A stretch of DNA of 64,000 bases from Leptospira sp. (GTDB taxonomy: Bacteria; Spirochaetota; Leptospiria; Leptospirales; Leptospiraceae). Both the position numbers and the translations under genes were made by a program. Below, piece by piece: positions 24,246 to 34,381 of this stretch. The DNA is taken from assembly GCA_027533185.1 (NCBI GenBank), contig JAPZTS010000004.1, positions 1 to 64,000 of the forward strand. Direction: 5' to 3'. The notes under the pieces were generated by a model. That model saw only the letters and a program-made list of their open reading frames with translations, was not told where the DNA came from and made no database searches. Each line of letters opens with the position of its first letter. Positions within the stretch are counted from its first letter, which is position 1.

Positions 24246-25643
24246 ATGGAATCCACAATCATACGAGAGCAACCAAATTCAAACGAGTTTTACAAAGCGG
24301 ATAGTTTTCCCAAGGGTTTAACTCGAAAGGTTGTGGAATCCATTTCTCATATCAAAAATGAACCTACCTGGCTATTGGAGTTCCGTTTAAAAGCCTTCGA
24401 GGTTTACTCAGAAAAACAAATGCCCACATGGGGATTTATCCCTCAGTTCCAAATCAATCTAGATAATTATGTGCATTATGTTGGTTCCAACCAACAGAAA
24501 AAAAAGTCCTGGGATGATGTGGATCCTGAAATCCTAAGAAGTTTTGAAAAACTTGGAATTCCGGAACATGAAAGAAAGTATCTGGCTGGCATCGAAACGA
24601 TGAACGATTCCGAAACCATTTATGCGAATGTGAAGAAAGAACTGACGGATTTAGGAATCATCTTTTGTGATATTGACACTGCCATCAAAGAATATCCGGA
24701 ACTCGTTCGCCCTTATTTGGGTTCTGTAGTTACAATTGGCGATAACAAGTTTTCAGCCCTCAATTCCTGTGTTTTTAGCGGTGGTTCTTTTGCTTATATT
24801 CCGAAAGGCGTTAAAACTCCTATGCCACTCCAGGCGTATTTTAAAGTAACGGCTGCGAGTTCAGGTCAATATGAAAGAACTCTTTTGATTGCAGATGAAG
24901 ATTCACATTTAGAATACAGCGAGGGTTGTACATCTATTCAAGATAAGGGAACTAATTTTCACACAGCGGTTGTAGAACTCGTCGCCAAAAAGAATGCAAA
25001 GATATTTTACACCACCATTCAAAATTGGAAAAAAAATATGTACAATTGGACCGTAAAACGTGGATTGTGTGAAGAGGCCGCACATATCACATGGACGGAT
25101 TGTAATATAGGTGCAAATACCATCAAGTATCCTGGTATCATTCTGAAGGGGGACCATTCCACGGGGGATGTGTTGTCCCTTGCTTTTGCTGGAAATGGCC
25201 AAGTGCAAGATACGGGGGCTCGTATCATCCACGTTGGGAAAAATACAAGGTCCAATATCTTAGCGAAAGGAATCGCTCTAGATGGTGGTATCAATTCCTA
25301 TCGTGGTCTTGTAAAATTTGAACCATCAAGCAAAGGATCTTATAGCCATATCAAATGTGATGGACTTATGATGGACGATCGTTCACAATCTCACGCCTAT
25401 CCATATAATGATGTGTCAGGGGAAGACGGGACTCTCAATTATGAAGCAACTGTTTCCAAAATAGACGATGACCAGCTTTTTTACCTTCAATCACGTGGAC
25501 TTTCTGAAGACGATGCGAAACTCTTAATTATTAATGGATTTTGTGAAGGAGTCACCAAACATCTTGATGTAGAGTATTCAGTTGAAATGACCAAACTCAT
25601 ACGAATGATTCTCGAAGATGGGAAAGTGATTCAAGAAGCATAA
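24246..25643 (+). CDS. sufB: Fe-S cluster assembly protein SufB
   Basis: Scaffold subunit on which Fe-S clusters form with SufC and SufD. Clear family features: [51 protein letters not shown], and near the end the stretch [10 protein letters not shown] followed by an [10 protein letters not shown] helix. 465 aa, normal. No sufC, sufD or sufS lies in this window, so it stands apart from its usual operon, next to a peroxiredoxin. Regulation together with the peroxiredoxin is plausible because no promoter or terminator is obvious in the 60-bp gap. Confidence 0.95.
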   Translation: MESTIIREQPNSNEFYKADSFPKGLTRKVVESISHIKNEPTWLLEFRLKAFEVYSEKQMPTWGFIPQFQINLDNYVHYVGSNQQKKKSWDDVDPEILRSFEKLGIPEHERKYLAGIETMNDSETIYANVKKELTDLGIIFCDIDTAIKEYPELVRPYLGSVVTIGDNKFSALNSCVFSGGSFAYIPKGVKTPMPLQAYFKVTAASSGQYERTLLIADEDSHLEYSEGCTSIQDKGTNFHTAVVELVAKKNAKIFYTTIQNWKKNMYNWTVKRGLCEEAAHITWTDCNIGANTIKYPGIILKGDHSTGDVLSLAFAGNGQVQDTGARIIHVGKNTRSNILAKGIALDGGINSYRGLVKFEPSSKGSYSHIKCDGLMMDDRSQSHAYPYNDVSGEDGTLNYEATVSKIDDDQLFYLQSRGLSEDDAKLLIINGFCEGVTKHLDVEYSVEMTKLIRMILEDGKVIQEA

Positions 25644-25734
25644 CACTAATCTTAGAATTTTCTGACCTAGCTATTCATTAGTTTCCCTATTTTTTATTGC
25701 CAGTTGATTCCCTATTTGTTTCCTTATAGTATCA

Positions 25735-26979
25735 ATGGGCAATTTAACTAAAACATTCGCTTTTTTAATACTGATCCTACCTGTGGTGACTTCTTGTGAT
25801 GATTTAGGAAGAACCTTTATGAAAACCTTTTCTCGTAGGTATGAGGCAACAGGAAAGGTTTTGGAATCTAAACCAAATTTTATCGGATTAGATTCCAAAA
25901 GAGAACAAGTTGTAGTTTCTTTACAGGAAGTAACAAGCGTTAAGGAGCCAACAGACATTCAATTCCCTCCCAATGACTCTCCATTTCTCTTTGCTCTCGA
26001 AAAATCTGGAAATTTAATTCTCTTTGATAGGGGAACGAAGGAAAAGCGGACACTACACAGTTGGGAAGTCCTCACGGACAGTGAAGAAGGACTTTTAGGT
26101 CTTTGTTTCCATCCAAATTTTCCGAAAGAGCCAAAAGCTTATGTCAATTACATCAAAGAAATCGGTAAAAAAGATAATACAATTGTGTCCGAAATCATAA
26201 TAGAAAATCCGACGGACTATAAAACCATGAAGATCACTCGAGAGCGAGTCCTTCTGCAAATTGAACAGCCGTATCCTAACCATAACGCGGGTCAGGTGGC
26301 ATTCGGTGCGGATAAATACTTATACATCGGACTTGGAGATGGAGGTTGGCGGGCTGATCCAAAGAACAATGGACAAAATCCGAATACTCTTCTTGGATCA
26401 ATCTTAAGAATCAACCCAAATGAAGATCCGAATACAAAACTTCCCTATCAAATTCCGAGTGACAATCCATTTGTGGGCAAATCAGGTTTTAAGCCTGAAA
26501 TCTATGCGTATGGAATCAGAAATCCTTGGCGTTTTAGTTTTGCGCCTGACGGGCGTTTGGTGGTTGCAGATGTAGGCCAGGACAAATACGAAGAACTAGA
26601 TATCATATTGCCTGGCAAAAACTATGGTTGGAACCAAACGGAAGGATTTCATTGTTTTTTGGAAGGATGTGATCTTTCCAAATATGAGCCTCCATTTTAC
26701 GAATATGGAAGAGATGATGGACAGTCTGTAACAGGTGGATATGTATACCTCGGTTCTAGTTTTCCGAGTTTGAAAGGTAAATATATATTTGGAGATTTTA
26801 TCCAAGGCAAAATATGGGCGATTGAATTGCCAAAAAAGGGAACTATGGAGCGTCCTAGTTCGATTGCCAGTTTAGGAAAGTGGAATCTACTTATATCTAC
26901 CTTCGGTCGTGATATGGAGGGAGAACTCTTCCTTGCTGATTACCAATCAGGTAAAATTTTTAAATTGGTAAAACCGTAG
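25735..26979 (+). CDS. PQQ-type sugar/sorbosone dehydrogenase lipoprotein
   Basis: Six-bladed propeller of the glucose/sorbosone dehydrogenase family, exported as a lipoprotein: the signal peptide ends LPVVTSC (lipobox VTSC, Cys about 22). Seen: GLLGLCFHPNFP, YPNHNAGQV with the catalytic-type His, LYIGLGDGGW, GSILRINP, YGIRNPWRFSF and VADVGQDKYEEL, in the expected blade order. 414 aa. It probably oxidises an aldose with PQQ as cofactor, though some family members lack PQQ. No PQQ synthesis genes are in the window. Confidence 0.9.
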   Translation: MGNLTKTFAFLILILPVVTSCDDLGRTFMKTFSRRYEATGKVLESKPNFIGLDSKREQVVVSLQEVTSVKEPTDIQFPPNDSPFLFALEKSGNLILFDRGTKEKRTLHSWEVLTDSEEGLLGLCFHPNFPKEPKAYVNYIKEIGKKDNTIVSEIIIENPTDYKTMKITRERVLLQIEQPYPNHNAGQVAFGADKYLYIGLGDGGWRADPKNNGQNPNTLLGSILRINPNEDPNTKLPYQIPSDNPFVGKSGFKPEIYAYGIRNPWRFSFAPDGRLVVADVGQDKYEELDIILPGKNYGWNQTEGFHCFLEGCDLSKYEPPFYEYGRDDGQSVTGGYVYLGSSFPSLKGKYIFGDFIQGKIWAIELPKKGTMERPSSIASLGKWNLLISTFGRDMEGELFLADYQSGKIFKLVKP

Positions 26980-26992
26980 GATATATAGCTGA

Positions 26993-28981
26993 ATGAAGAA
27001 TCTATTTGCAAAATTTCCTTTTTATCTACGTTTTCATTTCTTTTTATTTGGATTAGGACTCTTATTTCTAACCCTTTATCGGATAGCCTTTTATGCGATG
27101 TATTCCTATCGAATCCAGGAGAAGAGTTTCTCTCTGTTAGCAACCGCTTTTTTGAAAGGGATTCGTTTCGACCTATCCGTATTATGTGTAATTTTGGGTT
27201 TTAGTTTAGTATATTCTTCATTACACTTTTTAAACAGAAATAAAATCTACCGTTTTTTTTGGAGAACGATTCCAATTGTATTTATCATTCTCCTCATCTT
27301 TTTGCTCATCGCAGATTTAATCTACTATGAAAACGGAAATAAACACTTGGGATATGAGGCGTTTGCTTACTTAGGCTGGGAGATGTTGCCTTTGGTCGGC
27401 TCTGCTTTCGCTCAAAATCCTATCTTATTTTTAGTTGGTCTAATTGTCATTGGACTCATAAGTTTTGGGATTTATAAAATCCAGAGCCGATTCCCTTATT
27501 CTCACATCAACCTTCACTACAAATGGGCGGGGTTGCAGTTTATTTTGATACTCCTTTTGATTGTGCTTGGTATTCGTGGGGGAATTCAAACAAGCCCACT
27601 GCGCACAAGTGATGCTATTATTACAAAAGAAACCATCGTAAATGACCTTGTCTTAAACCCTGGTTTCACTGTTATTACGGATCTCAAAATGACGAAAGTT
27701 GACAGCCGTCATGCGATGGATCTAAAAACAGCTAATGAGTTAGTTCGTAAAAAAATAGCCTATCCAGGAGCAAATTTTGTTTCTGACGAGTATCCTTTGG
27801 TCAGAAAAACTCAAACATCAGTAAAGGCTCCTCTTCCAAACATTGTGGTGGTAGTTCTTGAAGGTTGGACGGGCAAATATATCGAGATTATAGGAGAGGG
27901 GAAGGTAGACGGAAAGGTCATCACACCTCATTTTAATAAACTCATACGAGAAGGACTCTTTTTTAAGAATTTCTTTGCAAGTGGTGGAAGAACAACGAAT
28001 GGGCTTATGGCACTTATGGGAGGAATTCCGGATCGACCAGGTCTAACGGCCGTCAGAACACCTCAAATATTAAACCGTTTTTCTGGACTAGGTAATATTC
28101 TAAAACGTATCGGATACGATACTCTTTTTGTTACGGGCACTGACCTGAGTTTTAACAACAAAGGTAGCATCATGTATCATTGGGGATTTGATACACAAGT
28201 TGGAAAGCAAATACTTGAAAAAAATCCGAATTATAAAACTGGACCCTGGAGTTATTTGGATGAATCGAGTTTTTCGGAAATGCACCTCCGTTTGACTCAG
28301 AAATCAGAAAGTAAACCGATTGTTTCCGTCATTCATACGGGAACCACCCACTATCCTTACAAAGTACCCGACGAGAAGTTTCGTTTGTTTGGTAGCGATG
28401 TGCAAGATAGCGAATATTTGAATGTACTTCACTACGCAGATTTTGCTCTCAAAGAGTACATTGACCAAGCGAAGAAAGCATCCTACTTTAATGATACGAT
28501 CTTCTTTTTTGTTTCAGACCATTCGCACCATAGATTTTTAAACTACTACGAAGATCGTAATGTCCCACTTCTAATCTATGCGCCGGGAAAAATCAAGCCG
28601 GAGATTCGAGAAGATATCACGTCACAATTGGACCTGATTCCAACTATCCTAGGTTTTATTGACCGAGATGTCTTTTTTAGTGCCATGGGAAGGGATCTTC
28701 GAAAGGTTAAGGGTGACTCGGCTTATTTCGCTTACGGAAATATATTTGGTTGGATCGAAGCGGATCTACTTTACTTTCAATCCGTCTCAGGTGGAGTAGG
28801 GCAGACAAAGACCATTAAACCTCCGTTTGTGGATTTGAATTTGTGTTACCAGAATTATGAACTTTGCAGAAAACATGCAGAGTATACCAAAGCTTATCTA
28901 AACTACGGGGATGAGTTGCTCAAAACGAACAAACTCTTCCCCTCCGATGAAAAACTTTTAGAAATATCAAAAACCAATTAA
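26993..28981 (+). CDS. LtaS-like sulfatase-fold membrane enzyme
   Basis: The N-terminal 200 residues hold about five membrane segments, followed by an extracytoplasmic alkaline-phosphatase/sulfatase domain. Metal and catalytic elements: VVVVLEGWTG (Glu), SGGRTTNGLMALMGG (Thr nucleophile, as in lipoteichoic-acid synthases), and FVSDHSHH (Asp-His). IHTGTTHYPYKVPDEKF matches the LtaS/MdoB group. 662 aa. Likely transfers phosphoglycerol or phosphoethanolamine to an envelope glycan or lipid; diderms have no teichoic acid, so the acceptor is open. Starts 13 bp after the dehydrogenase gene. Confidence 0.88.
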   Translation: MKNLFAKFPFYLRFHFFLFGLGLLFLTLYRIAFYAMYSYRIQEKSFSLLATAFLKGIRFDLSVLCVILGFSLVYSSLHFLNRNKIYRFFWRTIPIVFIILLIFLLIADLIYYENGNKHLGYEAFAYLGWEMLPLVGSAFAQNPILFLVGLIVIGLISFGIYKIQSRFPYSHINLHYKWAGLQFILILLLIVLGIRGGIQTSPLRTSDAIITKETIVNDLVLNPGFTVITDLKMTKVDSRHAMDLKTANELVRKKIAYPGANFVSDEYPLVRKTQTSVKAPLPNIVVVVLEGWTGKYIEIIGEGKVDGKVITPHFNKLIREGLFFKNFFASGGRTTNGLMALMGGIPDRPGLTAVRTPQILNRFSGLGNILKRIGYDTLFVTGTDLSFNNKGSIMYHWGFDTQVGKQILEKNPNYKTGPWSYLDESSFSEMHLRLTQKSESKPIVSVIHTGTTHYPYKVPDEKFRLFGSDVQDSEYLNVLHYADFALKEYIDQAKKASYFNDTIFFFVSDHSHHRFLNYYEDRNVPLLIYAPGKIKPEIREDITSQLDLIPTILGFIDRDVFFSAMGRDLRKVKGDSAYFAYGNIFGWIEADLLYFQSVSGGVGQTKTIKPPFVDLNLCYQNYELCRKHAEYTKAYLNYGDELLKTNKLFPSDEKLLEISKTN

Positions 28982-30294
28982 TACCAAGAATTGGTAATAT
29001 TTGACAAATCAAAGAAGGTCTTTCTCTTAATCACAATCCAAACCAAAGAGATGAGAGAAAGACCAATCAGTGGGATCGCAAAGATTTCTATATTCGGAAT
29101 TTTTGAATAAAAAACAGCACCTAAAAATCCGACTATAAATAATACATTTCTAACAACTTCCGTTCGTCTTGACCAACGCTTCATTTCCATTGTACGATTG
29201 ATAGAAAACAAACTAAATACTATCACAAAAGAGAGTATGGCAAGCGTTAGCATATCATTTAAATCCAGTTTTGCGACTTTCCAAATAACTAATCCAACAG
29301 CCATTAGAACAAAAGCCTGGAGTGTAACATAAACCATAACTCCTGTTGGGGCTTTTGGATCATACTTTTCTTTATAAGCTGGTTCTTTAAACTCATCCGC
29401 TGCTGTCCGCAAATAATATGGCTTCCAACCAGGGGGCCCAAAAACCACCTTGAAAACATCTTTAAGTGATTTACTCTTTAAAACGTTGACTAAAATATCT
29501 TTGTAAACATGAAAGTTGACTGTAATCGGGTTGAAGGAGTTCACTGGTTTTGTGAGTCCATAAATGGGATCATCTGTTTCCCATTCAAATGTTCCAAACA
29601 AACGATCCCAAATGATAAAGATTCCACCATGATTTCTATCCAAATACTTTCTTTGGGTTCCGTGGTGAACTCTATGGTTTGACGGGGTCACCATAAACTC
29701 TTCAAAAATTCCCAATCTACCACCAAACCGAGTGTGTACGACAAACTGATATACTTTCAAAATCCGGTGGCTTAGTAAAAACATCTGCCAGGGCATTCCC
29801 AGAAAAGCCATAATGAGGTAGTAACCATATTCATAAACCCTCTGTAGTCCGTTCCCACGGAAAGCAACAGAAAGATTCATTTCTTGCGTGGAATGGTGGG
29901 TTACGTGATTTGCCCAAAGCAAATTAACTTCATGGCAATGTCGATGAAACCAGTAGTAGATAAAATCGGCAAATACGATTGCGAATATCCAAACTCCAAG
30001 TGCATACCAGTTGATTTGAAATTCGGGAGAGAATTGAAACGGGGCATCCAAGGGAAAAAAATCAAAGCCCAGGGTTTTGAGTGAATAATTCGTTTCAATG
30101 ATGTTGTAGACGTAAAGTGCTCCCAGGAGAATTACGACACCGACAAGTGCAAAAATAACGCCAGTGCTTACATCCGCAATCAAAACATTCAATCGGTAAT
30201 ACTGTTTTCCTTTGATGTAAGAGACAAAGAGCTCGATGCCAATCAAGGCAACCATCACGATAAAGGCATACTCCATAAAAACATCGCTATTCAT
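28978..30294 (-). CDS. Sterol desaturase / fatty-acid hydroxylase family membrane enzyme
   Basis: Integral membrane di-iron oxygenase. His clusters: WFHRHCHE, then NHVTHHS, then HRVHHGTQRKYLDRNHGG, giving the expected eight or more His ligands between membrane segments. Extra membrane helices at both ends bring it to 438 aa, larger than the minimal family. Such enzymes hydroxylate or desaturate lipid substrates; the substrate here is unknown. It converges on the LtaS-like gene with a 4-bp stop-stop overlap. Confidence 0.88.
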   Translation of the reverse strand: MNSDVFMEYAFIVMVALIGIELFVSYIKGKQYYRLNVLIADVSTGVIFALVGVVILLGALYVYNIIETNYSLKTLGFDFFPLDAPFQFSPEFQINWYALGVWIFAIVFADFIYYWFHRHCHEVNLLWANHVTHHSTQEMNLSVAFRGNGLQRVYEYGYYLIMAFLGMPWQMFLLSHRILKVYQFVVHTRFGGRLGIFEEFMVTPSNHRVHHGTQRKYLDRNHGGIFIIWDRLFGTFEWETDDPIYGLTKPVNSFNPITVNFHVYKDILVNVLKSKSLKDVFKVVFGPPGWKPYYLRTAADEFKEPAYKEKYDPKAPTGVMVYVTLQAFVLMAVGLVIWKVAKLDLNDMLTLAILSFVIVFSLFSINRTMEMKRWSRRTEVVRNVLFIVGFLGAVFYSKIPNIEIFAIPLIGLSLISLVWIVIKRKTFFDLSNITNSWY

Positions 30295-30501
30295 TGGTGG
30301 ATTCTACCCTCCTAGTACTAAAATTTGGTAAGGTGCCAGTTGAGTCAATGTCCATTTCCCAAAAAGAATCCGGCATAAAATTGAACAGGTATTCGACTTG
30401 TTCAATTTCTCAATTTTTGTTAGAATGGTATCGAATACAGAAATTCTTTCCAACTCGGTGGTGGAAGAAAGATTGGTTGAATGGAGTGGAATGCGGCTTA
30501 A

Positions 30502-31560
30502 ATGAAAGAAGAAATTCCCATTTTAAAAGGAAAAACAAAAAAAGAACTCCAAGAAATTTGCGAAAAATTGGGATTGGAGCCGTACAGAGCCAACCAAATT
30601 TATACAGGAATCTATAAGAATCGTTATACGAGTCTCGACCAATTCACAACCCTTTCCAAAGACGTACGAGAAATTTTAAAATCTAAAACATCCTATCCAG
30701 AAATTGAATTGGGTCGTGACCTTACATCCAAAGATGACGGTACCCGAAAATTTACTTTCTATGTTGATGAGAATAAGGAAATTGAAGCTGTTTGGATTCC
30801 CTCCGGTGATGGAGGGCGAAAAACCATTTGTATTTCCTCTCAAGTTGGCTGTACACTGAATTGTAAATTTTGTGCAACAGGGCTTCTGGAATTTAAGGGA
30901 AATTTAGCAACCTGGCAAATTTTAGACCAAGTCCTCCAGGTAGAAAAACTTGTTGGGGACCGTGCGACCAATATCGTTTTTATGGGAATGGGTGAGCCCA
31001 TGCACAATTATTTTTCTGTGTTAAAGGCAGCACATATCTTACGGGACCAGGATGGTTTTGGCTTAGGTGCTATGCGGATCACCATTTCCACGGCAGGCGT
31101 TACTACTGGGATCAAACGTTTCATAGAAAATAAAGAGCCATTTAATTTTGCGATTTCTCTCAATCACCCCAACCCAAATGCACGTTCTTCTGTGATGGAT
31201 GTGAATGATAAACATCCTTTGGATTTACTGATCGATTGCGCAAAAAAGTTTACGAAAGAATTGGATCGACCCATTACCTTTGAATACGTGATGATTCCCG
31301 ATGTGAATATGGGAAGAGACAACGCAGAGAGGCTTGCAAAGATTGCAAGATCAGTAAACAAATGTAAGATCAACGTGATTCCGCTGAACACTGATTTTAC
31401 GGGGTGGAGGAGACCCACTGAGGATGAGGTTATGGAATTTGTAAATATTCTTAAATCCAAAACAAAAGCTCCCATCCTTAATAGAAGGAGCCCTGGTCGA
31501 GATATCAATGGTGCCTGTGGAATGCTTGCATTAAAAGGAGTTCGAAGTGAAGTTCGTTAG
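30502..31560 (+). CDS. rlmN: 23S rRNA (A2503-C2)/tRNA (A37-C2) methyltransferase RlmN
   Basis: Radical-SAM enzyme methylating A2503 of 23S rRNA and A37 of some tRNAs. [11 protein letters not shown] (CxxxCxxC cluster) near residue 115, [24 protein letters not shown], and the C-terminal catalytic Cys in [12 protein letters not shown]. 352 aa, normal length. A 207-bp gap separates it from the divergent desaturase gene; the gap holds no feature I can defend. It overlaps the following lipoprotein gene by 14 bp. Confidence 0.96.
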   Translation: MKEEIPILKGKTKKELQEICEKLGLEPYRANQIYTGIYKNRYTSLDQFTTLSKDVREILKSKTSYPEIELGRDLTSKDDGTRKFTFYVDENKEIEAVWIPSGDGGRKTICISSQVGCTLNCKFCATGLLEFKGNLATWQILDQVLQVEKLVGDRATNIVFMGMGEPMHNYFSVLKAAHILRDQDGFGLGAMRITISTAGVTTGIKRFIENKEPFNFAISLNHPNPNARSSVMDVNDKHPLDLLIDCAKKFTKELDRPITFEYVMIPDVNMGRDNAERLAKIARSVNKCKINVIPLNTDFTGWRRPTEDEVMEFVNILKSKTKAPILNRRSPGRDINGACGMLALKGVRSEVR

Positions 31561-31831
31561 GTTTTTCTTATTGCTTGCATTTTTATTTTTTGGACTTTTT
31601 TGTCAGGATATCGTTGAAGAGAAATGCCAATTGGCTTGTGAGCAGTTCATTTCCTGTACAGAAAAGGAACTCAAACTCGAACTCTCCGTCGATGTAAAAA
31701 GAACAGGACGAATCCAATGTATGGACGGTTGCACCACTCACAATAGCGATATTTTACAATGTTTTGACCAAGAACCAACTTCTTGCAAAGGTTTTGGCGA
31801 ATGTTTAAAACAAATAGGAACCTTCGAATGA
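31547..31831 (+). CDS. Small Cys-rich lipoprotein
   Basis: [19 protein letters not shown] is a signal peptide with a probable lipobox GLFC (Cys 19). The remaining 75 residues contain eight more Cys, arranged as [11 protein letters not shown], then CMDGC, C, C and C, likely four disulfides in a helical hairpin. I do not recognise a named family. It overlaps rlmN (14 bp) and the following glycosyltransferase gene (ATGA, 4 bp), so the three genes are one unit. Confidence 0.75.
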   Translation: MKFVRFFLLLAFLFFGLFCQDIVEEKCQLACEQFISCTEKELKLELSVDVKRTGRIQCMDGCTTHNSDILQCFDQEPTSCKGFGECLKQIGTFE

Positions 31832-33504
31832 AAGATACACTCAGCTCCTCAGAGAAAATTTTTTATCGCCTACTTTTGTTGCTTGGTTCCCTTCCAATTC
31901 TTTTTACACTTCCATTAGATGTAATTGATATCGATAGCTCTCAATATGCAGGGATAGCCAGAGAAATGGTTGTGTCGGGCGATTTTTTCACATTGATCGA
32001 CAATGGACGACGCTATCTGGACAAACCGATCCTCACTTTCTGGACAATTGCCTCTTCCTTCTTTATCTTTGGGATAGGTAATATTGGATTTCGCATTCCT
32101 GCTCTAATTTTGAGTTTTTTGTCTGTGTATTCAATCTATAGGATCACAATTTTAGTTTGGGGTAAGGAAAGGCAGGCGTATCTTGCATCTATTTTTTATC
32201 TGATTCTTCCTGGTTTTTATGCCATGGTCGTAGATCCTAAGATTGATGTTTACCTTACCGCCTATTTAGTGTTCACCTATCATTTTTACTATTTAGGAAA
32301 AAAAGAAAATCCAAACTATTACTATCTAATGTATCTTATGATGTCTCTTGGTTTTATCACGAAGGGTCCTATCAGCGTTGTGATACCAGCGCTCTCCATT
32401 GGTGGTGATATTCTTTTTCGAAGAGATTGGAAACTTCTAGGTTCCATGAAAATTCCATTAGGAATTTTGATACTCTTTTCCTTTCCCTTGTTTTGGAGTT
32501 TCCTCCTATACCAAAATTTTAACTCATACGGTCCGTCCTTCTTCCTCTGGATCCAATCGTTTGGTCGGTTTTACAAAGAGATGTACGATGTAAAATTTGA
32601 TCCTTTCTATTTTTATAAATCCTTTTCTTGGGCTTTTTTCACAGGTTTATTGCCGCTCCTAATTTACATTGGTTATAAGACTTTTACCTATTTAAAATCG
32701 CTGGGCACAAAAGAGATTTTTCGTAAGATCAAAGGAAATGAGTACAAATCTTTCGACTTTGTAATTCCGTTTTGGGTCTTTTTATTTCTATTCCTAATCT
32801 CTTTTTCTAGATATCCGCTTCCACAATATACATATTGGGTTCTACCAGGAGCTGCGCTTTTTTTCGGAATGGTTGCCGAGAACAGCCTTTTTGGTTCTTC
32901 GGTCCAAAGGCTTAGGCCCTCCTTTCTTGTGGCGGGAATCGTATACTTTGTTGCATTCTTTCTTGCTCCGAGTTTTGTTTTGGATGCAGGAATTCTTTAT
33001 TACGTGTTCGGCGCCATTGCCCTGGTATTTGTCGCTTTGTCTGCACAACTTTTACCACTCGAAATACTCGTCCCTGTAGTAGGGGCAGTTTTATTTTTTA
33101 GCTCCATCAGTTTGCAATACTATCCCCTTTTGACAAGTTACCAACCTTCTAAAGAGTTTGGCCTAAAGATACAAGAATTGGAGCCAGATGAAAAGACCAT
33201 CTACACGTATTGGCTGAGTAACTCCAAAAGGTCATACTCCTTCTATTCCGAAAGGCAATTTCGCAATGTCTATGATTCTGAAAAACTAAATGGTTTGTTT
33301 GCCAACAAATCAGCAAGGTTGTTTATAGTTCCCTCGGATAAACTGCTCGAACTCAAAGAAATGGCAGGAAGCCAATACAAAATTGAGCCAGTAATCGAAC
33401 GCGAATCCTTTAAAGTAGCTACGCCTACTCTTAGTTTTCTAAAAAAAGAGACCAGGTCCTTAGTTACTCAGAAAATTTCTTTGGTTTGGCTGAAAAAAAT
33501 GTAG
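31828..33504 (+). CDS. ArnT-like (GT-C) glycosyltransferase
   Basis: Polytopic membrane glycosyltransferase using a lipid-linked sugar donor. The first luminal loop carries the catalytic-type acidic pair VIDIDSSQYAGIAREMV and then RRYLDKPILTFWTIA, typical of the PMT/ArnT clan. About ten hydrophobic segments follow. Residues 450-558 form a soluble periplasmic tail. 558 aa. ATG 31828 is chosen because it overlaps the preceding stop as ATGA; the frame is open 45 bp further upstream but those residues are unlike a start. Acceptor unknown (LPS or protein). Confidence 0.88.
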   Translation: MKDTLSSSEKIFYRLLLLLGSLPILFTLPLDVIDIDSSQYAGIAREMVVSGDFFTLIDNGRRYLDKPILTFWTIASSFFIFGIGNIGFRIPALILSFLSVYSIYRITILVWGKERQAYLASIFYLILPGFYAMVVDPKIDVYLTAYLVFTYHFYYLGKKENPNYYYLMYLMMSLGFITKGPISVVIPALSIGGDILFRRDWKLLGSMKIPLGILILFSFPLFWSFLLYQNFNSYGPSFFLWIQSFGRFYKEMYDVKFDPFYFYKSFSWAFFTGLLPLLIYIGYKTFTYLKSLGTKEIFRKIKGNEYKSFDFVIPFWVFLFLFLISFSRYPLPQYTYWVLPGAALFFGMVAENSLFGSSVQRLRPSFLVAGIVYFVAFFLAPSFVLDAGILYYVFGAIALVFVALSAQLLPLEILVPVVGAVLFFSSISLQYYPLLTSYQPSKEFGLKIQELEPDEKTIYTYWLSNSKRSYSFYSERQFRNVYDSEKLNGLFANKSARLFIVPSDKLLELKEMAGSQYKIEPVIERESFKVATPTLSFLKKETRSLVTQKISLVWLKKM

Positions 33505-33563
33505 GGGAAATCCGCAAAAAACCGAAAGTTAAACTAGGCTAAATTGTGTAAGTCTGGTTTTTA

Positions 33564-33600
33564 GGGCCCTTAGATGTCAAATCGGGGCCTCTTTTTTTTT
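33564..33600 (+). terminator. Probable intrinsic terminator
   Basis: GGCCC (33565-33569) pairs with GGGCC (33585-33589), with a G-T pair outside, around a loop of about 15 bases. It is followed by TC and then nine T. The stem is short but the T-run is strong. Lies 60 bp after the glycosyltransferase gene. Confidence 0.55.
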
Positions 33601-33847
33601 ATACCAAAAATTCGTACATTCTAAAGTACTGAATCCTTTTCCTTTCTTCTCATCAAAAGAATCTATTTGGATTCAAAGTCTCTGTCAGTTATTGAGACTG
33701 ATTATCAAAAAGGAGACGCCATTCGGTTTTTACACTTATGTCTCTTTTAATGTTTTTTCCCACTGATTTTCCTTACATACTTGCTTTTTTTCTTATTTTA
33801 CCTTTCCTTGTCAGAAGACAGTGTAAACGGATTCAGGAAATCTGCGA
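33601..33847. other. Leader region of the act operon
   Basis: About 250 bases without a listed gene. Contents: a 6-bp inverted repeat (AGTCTC 33677-33682 / GAGACT 33694-33699), an isolated AAGGAG at 33710 with no start codon at the right distance, and a T-rich stretch that may encode a 37-residue membrane peptide. No clear sigma-70 promoter was found. Confidence 0.5.
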
Positions 33848-33851
33848 ATGA
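33738..33851 (+). CDS. Possible 37-aa membrane micropeptide before actA
   Basis: An ATG at 33738 opens a frame of 37 codons (begins MSLLMFFPTDF, then a hydrophobic stretch YILAFFLILPFL, then a basic tail) whose TGA overlaps the actA ATG as ATGA. The single predicted membrane helix and the 4-bp coupling make it worth recording. There is no ribosome site before the ATG, so it may be accidental. Confidence 0.3.
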   Translation: MSLLMFFPTDFPYILAFFLILPFLVRRQCKRIQEICE

Positions 33852-34360
33852 ATATAAAAATACTCAAGATCTCTGTGCCTATCGTTGCAGTTGCAGCGCT
33901 TGCATATTTGATTTTTTCACCTAGCCGTTATGTGGGCTATTCACCCGACCAGCCCATCCCCTTCAACCACAAGATACATGCAGGCGATAACAAAATCGAC
34001 TGTAAGTATTGCCATACTGGTGTTGAAAACTCGGCTCATGCCACAGTTCCTCCAAGTTCCACTTGTATGAATTGTCATGGTGCAGGTAATGTTGCGGGCA
34101 ACCAAGAGCATGTTAAATGGCTCAAAGAACAATACGATTCAAACACCCCAGTTCCATGGGTGAAGGTCCACGACCAACCTGACTTCGTATACTTCAACCA
34201 CTCTCGCCACGTCCAGCGCGGTGTAGACTGTTCTCAGTGTCATGGAAATATGGCTGAGATGGTAAAAGTTCGCCAAAGCAAATCTCTGAACATGGGATTT
34301 TGTGTCGACTGCCACAGAGAGAACAACGCGCCTAACGATTGTTCTACTTGTCACAGGTAA
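33848..34360 (+). CDS. actA: Alternative complex III, pentahaem cytochrome c ActA
   Basis: One N-terminal membrane anchor (VPIVAVAALAYLIF) and five CxxCH haem sites: CKYCH, CMNCH, CSQCH, CVDCH and CSTCH, in 170 aa. This is the multihaem subunit of ACIII, which oxidises quinol and passes electrons to a cytochrome oxidase or carrier. AGGAA ribosome site eight bases before ATG. First gene of actABCDEF. Confidence 0.94.
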   Translation: MNIKILKISVPIVAVAALAYLIFSPSRYVGYSPDQPIPFNHKIHAGDNKIDCKYCHTGVENSAHATVPPSSTCMNCHGAGNVAGNQEHVKWLKEQYDSNTPVPWVKVHDQPDFVYFNHSRHVQRGVDCSQCHGNMAEMVKVRQSKSLNMGFCVDCHRENNAPNDCSTCHR

Positions 34361-34381
34361 TCAGGAGTTAGAATTACTATT

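Noticed and set aside
30294..30617. 107-codon frame running into rlmN
   Set aside because: Overlaps the rlmN start in another frame, highly Arg/Lys-rich, no ribosome site.
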